From NCBI RefSeq assembly GCF_000374025.1, contig NZ_KB893178.1, forward strand, positions 124,001-188,000: 64,000 nucleotides of DNA. The letters run 5' to 3'. Both the position numbers and the translations under genes were made by a program. This DNA comes from Spirosoma panaciterrae DSM 21099 (GTDB lineage: Bacteria; Bacteroidota; Bacteroidia; Cytophagales; Spirosomataceae). The notes under the pieces were generated by a model. The model saw nothing but the letters and a program-made list of their open reading frames with translations, had not been told where the DNA came from and did not search any database. Positions within the stretch are counted from its first letter, which is position 1, and every line of letters begins with the position of its first letter. Shown piece after piece: positions 60,836 through 64,000 of the stretch.

Positions 60836-62200
60836 ATGAAATCGACGTTTGTGCTGGCCACCTGTATGACTGTTGCCCTTGCCGGGCCGGTGCGTGCCCT
60901 GCCAGATAATTCTGTAACGCCTAAACGAACTCCCGCCCGAAAGAACCTCTCCGTGCGGCCGATCGCACCACCCGAAAATGGTGGAATCAAACTGGGGAAT
61001 GGCTTTCGGGCCACACTTTTTGCCGATAACCTTGGCAAAGCGCGTCATGTGATTGTCAGCAATACCGGAACCGTATTTGTTAAGCTGGAAAAACTCAACA
61101 ACGGTAAGGGTATCGTGCAACTCAACGATTCGAATGGCGATGGTATGGCTGATCAAACCAACCTGTTTGGCAACAATACCGGAACCGGAATGGACATTTA
61201 CAACGGTTACCTGTACGCGTCGTCGGATACGTCCGTGTATCGGTATAAACTGACCAATGGCAAGGTTATGGAAACTACGCCAGCCGAACCCATTGTTACG
61301 GGTCTTACCCTGCAACGTCAGCACGCCAGTAAGTCGCTGACGATATCGCCCGATGGTAAGCTATTTGTCAACTTTGGGGCTCCGTCGAACGCCTGTCAGG
61401 AGAAAGATCGGCAGAAAGGCTCGATGGGCATGGATCCCTGTCCCATTCTGGAAGAATATGGTGGCATCTGGCAGTTCGATGCCAACAAACTGAACCAGCA
61501 TAAGGCCGATGGTAAGCGATATGCAACGGGGATTCGGAATGCAGTAGCCCTCGACTGGAACAAGGCGACTAATACACTCTACGCCTTACAGCATGGCCGC
61601 GACAACCTCAACAACTGGGGGGGCGTATTTACCGACGAAGTGAGTGCCGAACTGCCTTCCGAAGAGTTTCTGATGGTAAAAGAAGGCTCAGATTTTGGCT
61701 GGCCTTACTGCTATAACGATCATGTCAAGAATAAAAAGCTCCTGGCTCCCGAATACGGTGGCGATGGCACGAAGCAGGACCGTTGTGCCGGAAAAGACAA
61801 ACCCATTATGGCTTTCCCCGGTCACTGGGCCCCTAACGATCTGCTGTTTTATACCGGAACGCAATTTCCGGCACGATACAAGAACGGTGCGTTTGTCTGT
61901 TTTCACGGCTCCTGGAACCGCGCTCCGCTGAAACAGGGTGGCTATTTCGTGGCCTTTATTCCATTCGGAAGTGATGGACGCCCTTCGGGCAAATACGAAG
62001 TATTCGCCGAAAATTTTGCGGGTGTGGCCGAACAGGGCTCCCCTGGTACCAGCGTCAATGCCGGTAAGCTCGATCTGGCCAGCCCTGGCGATGCCGTGGC
62101 TCGTCCGGTCGGATTAGCGCAGGGCCCCGATGGATCACTCTACATTACGGATTCGGTGAAAGGAAAAGTATGGCGGGTAATGTACTCGGCAAAGAAGTAA
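60836..62200 (+). CDS. Secreted PQQ sugar dehydrogenase, sorbosone dehydrogenase type
   Basis: A 454-residue protein with a signal peptide (MKSTFVLATCMTVALAGPVRA) and a six-bladed GSDH-type propeller (RATLFADNLGKARHVIVSNTGTVFVKLEKL, LTISPDGKLFVNFGAPSNACQEKD, YATGIRNAVALDWNKATNTLYALQHGRDNL, EGSDFGWPYCYND, FHGSWNRAPLKQGGYFVAFIPF). The His in YALQHGRDNL is in the catalytic region of the family. Two Cys pairs occur. The protein probably oxidises a sugar or aldehyde in the periplasm with PQQ and an unknown electron acceptor. It stands alone and is the third GSDH-like gene in the window. Confidence 0.9.
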   Translation: MKSTFVLATCMTVALAGPVRALPDNSVTPKRTPARKNLSVRPIAPPENGGIKLGNGFRATLFADNLGKARHVIVSNTGTVFVKLEKLNNGKGIVQLNDSNGDGMADQTNLFGNNTGTGMDIYNGYLYASSDTSVYRYKLTNGKVMETTPAEPIVTGLTLQRQHASKSLTISPDGKLFVNFGAPSNACQEKDRQKGSMGMDPCPILEEYGGIWQFDANKLNQHKADGKRYATGIRNAVALDWNKATNTLYALQHGRDNLNNWGGVFTDEVSAELPSEEFLMVKEGSDFGWPYCYNDHVKNKKLLAPEYGGDGTKQDRCAGKDKPIMAFPGHWAPNDLLFYTGTQFPARYKNGAFVCFHGSWNRAPLKQGGYFVAFIPFGSDGRPSGKYEVFAENFAGVAEQGSPGTSVNAGKLDLASPGDAVARPVGLAQGPDGSLYITDSVKGKVWRVMYSAKK

Positions 62201-62318
62201 AAAATCGTTACGGTAAGCGACCTGATTGGCGACAATTGCTCCAAATTGTGCGCAAATCAGGTCGTTTTGCGTTACTATAGTATTCGTAGTCTCTTTTTTA
62301 GTAATCCCACCAGCGCGT

Positions 62319-63518
62319 ATGACGAATGAATCCTCTGAGCTACCTGATTCGCAGGAAAACCAACCTGCCGAGACGTCTCCAGCGTCCAGCCAGACTCATC
62401 GGCCTGAACCTGCCCACCAGAACGACCAGAGCCTGGGTACAGAAACCCCAGCCGACGAGAAAGCGAATCCACTCGATTTGCTCAAGCCCGCTCCGGGTTA
62501 TATCGTTACGCCCGTACTGATCTGGCTCAATGTGGGTATCTTTTTGCTGATGGCATTCACGGGGGTCAATGTACTGAAGCCTGCCGGGGAGGCACTCATT
62601 CGGTGGGGAGCCAATTACAGCCCGTTAACGCTCGATGGCCAGCCCTGGCGACTACTGAGCAGTTGTTTCCTGCATATTGGTATTATTCACCTCTTGTTCA
62701 ATATGTATGCCTTAACCCAGATTGGGTTCGTCATCGAATCGGTGCTGGGTAGTCGTCGGTTCATCGTCGTGTATATAATGGCCGGATTATTGGGGAGCGT
62801 CGTAAGTCTGTGGTGGCACGATGTGGTTCTGGGAGCCGGTGCTTCGGGCGCTATTTTTGGCTTGTATGGTGTGTTTTTTGCGCTGTTGACTACCGATTGG
62901 CTTGAGGCCGAAACGCGCCGTTCTCTGTTGCGAAGTGTGCTGGTGTTTATGGGCTATAACCTGCTCTTTGGTCTACAGTCTGGTATCGATAATGCTGCGC
63001 ACATAGGCGGTCTGATAGCTGGGGTATTGTTTGGGTATGCCTACTATTTTGCAGCACTGCACCCTCAGCGCAGGGGGAGCCCAATTGGGTGGCCTATGTT
63101 TGTTCCGGCGGCTCTAATCCTTATTGTGACAGGGGTCGTCTATAAAACTACCACCAATCCGTTTGGCGATTACGAACGGCTCATGAATCGGTTCGGAGCG
63201 CTGGAAAAAGAAGCCATGTCTGTTTTTCAACTTCCTCGAAATACCCCGGCTGCGGAAGTGGCGAAAGCGATAAATGAACAGGGGATTCCGGCCTGGAAGC
63301 AGGCTAGTGCGGTACTTGATGAAGCCGATAAACTTGAATTACCGGACGACTATCGCCGACGAAATCAATTGCTACGGCAGTACAGTACACTACGCATCAA
63401 CAGCTTTACCCTTCTTGGACGTTCATTGGCCGATACAACGCACCGCTACGACAAACAGATTGAAGCGTACGACCAACGCATTAGAACCATTCTGAATGAA
63501 CTGAAAAAGAAGCGCTAA
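62319..63518 (+). CDS. Rhomboid-family intramembrane serine protease
   Basis: A 399-residue membrane protease from the ATG at 62319. It has an N-terminal disordered tail (about residues 1-55, rich in Glu, Pro and Ser). Six hydrophobic helices follow (about 63-250), with the rhomboid marks SCFLHIGIIHLLFNMYAL (His 124, Asn 128), GAGASGAIFGLYG (catalytic Ser 176) and NAAHIGGLIAG (catalytic His 228). A C-terminal cytoplasmic helical region of about 130 residues follows. It cleaves membrane proteins within the bilayer; the substrate is unknown. Its stop overlaps the stop of the convergent ModE-like gene by 4 bases. Confidence 0.93.
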   Translation: MTNESSELPDSQENQPAETSPASSQTHRPEPAHQNDQSLGTETPADEKANPLDLLKPAPGYIVTPVLIWLNVGIFLLMAFTGVNVLKPAGEALIRWGANYSPLTLDGQPWRLLSSCFLHIGIIHLLFNMYALTQIGFVIESVLGSRRFIVVYIMAGLLGSVVSLWWHDVVLGAGASGAIFGLYGVFFALLTTDWLEAETRRSLLRSVLVFMGYNLLFGLQSGIDNAAHIGGLIAGVLFGYAYYFAALHPQRRGSPIGWPMFVPAALILIVTGVVYKTTTNPFGDYERLMNRFGALEKEAMSVFQLPRNTPAAEVAKAINEQGIPAWKQASAVLDEADKLELPDDYRRRNQLLRQYSTLRINSFTLLGRSLADTTHRYDKQIEAYDQRIRTILNELKKKR

Positions 63519-63889
63519 AGTCCTGGCAACGCATTTGGCGCTTCCAGAGGTAGTTTGGCTAGTTCGGCCTCCATGAATTGCTGAAATCGTTCGTGCAGAC
63601 CCCGGTAGTACGTAAGGTATTTCTGGCCCGTCTCGGTAATGATGGCTCCCCCACCTTTTTCGCCACCCGTTTGGGTCGACACCAGGGGCGTTTCGGCCTG
63701 TGTGTTCATGGAGTGAACCAGGTCCCAGGCGCGTTTGTACGACATATTCATGGCTTTGGCGGCCTGATTGATAGAGCCCGTCCGCTGGATGTGTTCCAGC
63801 AGTTCGAGCCGACCGATACCCATAAATCGCTCGATCGAATCCGTCGATGCCGTTTCAAGCCAGATGCGGCCGCTAATGCGAAGTTTCAT
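63515..63889 (-). CDS. ModE-like winged-helix regulator
   Basis: A 124-residue protein starting at the ATG at 63889. It has the N-terminal DNA-binding domain of ModE (ISGRIWLETASTDSIERFMGIGRLELLEHIQRTGSINQAAKAMNMSYKRAWDLVHSMN, HTH near QAAKAMNMSYKRAW). The LVSTQTGGEKGGGAIITETGQKYL wing follows. It lacks the C-terminal molybdate-binding domains of full ModE, which is common in this subfamily. It may regulate molybdate uptake or molybdenum cofactor genes further along the minus strand, outside the window. The partial region 63890-64000 shows no gene. Confidence 0.85.
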   Translation of the reverse strand: MKLRISGRIWLETASTDSIERFMGIGRLELLEHIQRTGSINQAAKAMNMSYKRAWDLVHSMNTQAETPLVSTQTGGEKGGGAIITETGQKYLTYYRGLHERFQQFMEAELAKLPLEAPNALPGL

Positions 63890-64000
63890 AGTGGTTAGGG
63901 GCAAGCGTTCAGTCACAAAAATACGCGGTAGTTGGATCGGTCCGTGCTTAGCTGAACGTTTGCCGTTATTGTCGTGTGGGCGCCAGCCAATTCTGATGCC

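Noticed and set aside
1..64000. CRISPR array, tRNA, rRNA, prophage or insertion sequence
   Set aside because: No regularly spaced direct repeats, no tRNA-like T-loop plus acceptor stem, and no transposase, integrase or phage structural genes were found by eye; a short RNA could still be missed without a covariance search.

Overview
The window is chromosomal DNA of a Bacteroidota bacterium, most likely a Cytophagales member close to Spirosoma. This is inferred from several things. Candidate promoters fit the Bacteroidota pattern (TAnnTTTG at -7, TTTG near -33). Ribosome-binding sites are weak. There are TonB/CarboxypepD receptors, SusD-free outer-membrane proteins, TPR sensor kinases, LytTR regulators and many secreted beta-propeller enzymes. 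Base composition is near 50 % GC, with a few AT-rich genes. I see no rRNA, tRNA, CRISPR array, prophage or complete insertion sequence.

Layout. 0-3.3 kb: the end of a short-chain dehydrogenase, a Tat-exported Gfo/Idh/MocA oxidoreductase and an MFS transporter, looking like a sugar-derivative catabolic set. 3.3-4.5 kb: a Uma2-type nuclease-fold protein and an AT-rich DUF4262 gene. 4.6-9.2 kb: sucA-sucB (2-oxoglutarate dehydrogenase E1 and E2). 9.2-9.8 kb: a 680-base gap with the sucA promoter, an orphan terminator and the debris of an outer-membrane barrel gene. 9.8-14.4 kb: a nucleotide-transporter/HEAT/cyclic-nucleotide-binding fusion and a membrane histidine kinase. 14.5-17.6 kb: a zinc alcohol dehydrogenase, a cytochrome c-PQQ sugar dehydrogenase fusion and a tiny lysine-rich protein.

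17.8-27.5 kb is one co-oriented block that looks like an organophosphate (phytate) acquisition island: beta-propeller phytase lipoprotein, beta-helix lipoprotein, TonB receptor, TPR-HTH regulator, phytase-like lipoprotein and Tat-exported metallophosphoesterase. 28.0-31.9 kb carries three consecutive exported proteins: a PLP aminotransferase, a flavin amine oxidase and a protein ending in a Hint (hedgehog/intein) autoprocessing domain. 32.0-33.5 kb is a three-gene HipBST-type toxin-antitoxin module with a clear promoter and operators. 33.6-38.2 kb is fatty-acid beta-oxidation (thiolase, bifunctional FadB/J-type enzyme) and an AraC regulator.

38.3-41 kb holds an NTF2-like protein, RNase HII and a secreted repeat protein. 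41-45.3 kb is a signalling patch: a receiver-adenylate cyclase coupled to a lone receiver, an alpha/beta hydrolase, a LytTR-receiver protein in reversed domain order, and another receiver. 45.4-51.8 kb has small secreted proteins, an S9 peptidase, an exported class V aminotransferase-like protein and an M28 peptidase. 51.9-57.3 kb has an AT-rich glycoside hydrolase-like gene, a beta-propeller/blue-copper protein, a CsaA-like tRNA-binding protein and a DUF1080/PA14-like protein. 57.4-64 kb has a TPR histidine kinase, an outer-membrane protein, a sorbosone-dehydrogenase-like enzyme, a rhomboid protease and a ModE-like regulator.

Many intergenic spaces hold long near-perfect palindromes (arms of 17-34 bases). 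Some look like terminators and others like dispersed repeat families. The most interesting items are the HipBST locus with its operator-in-promoter design, the aminotransferase/amine oxidase/Hint trio, the transporter-HEAT-cNMP fusion, and an 8-base tandem repeat inside a signal-peptide coding region that could cause phase variation.
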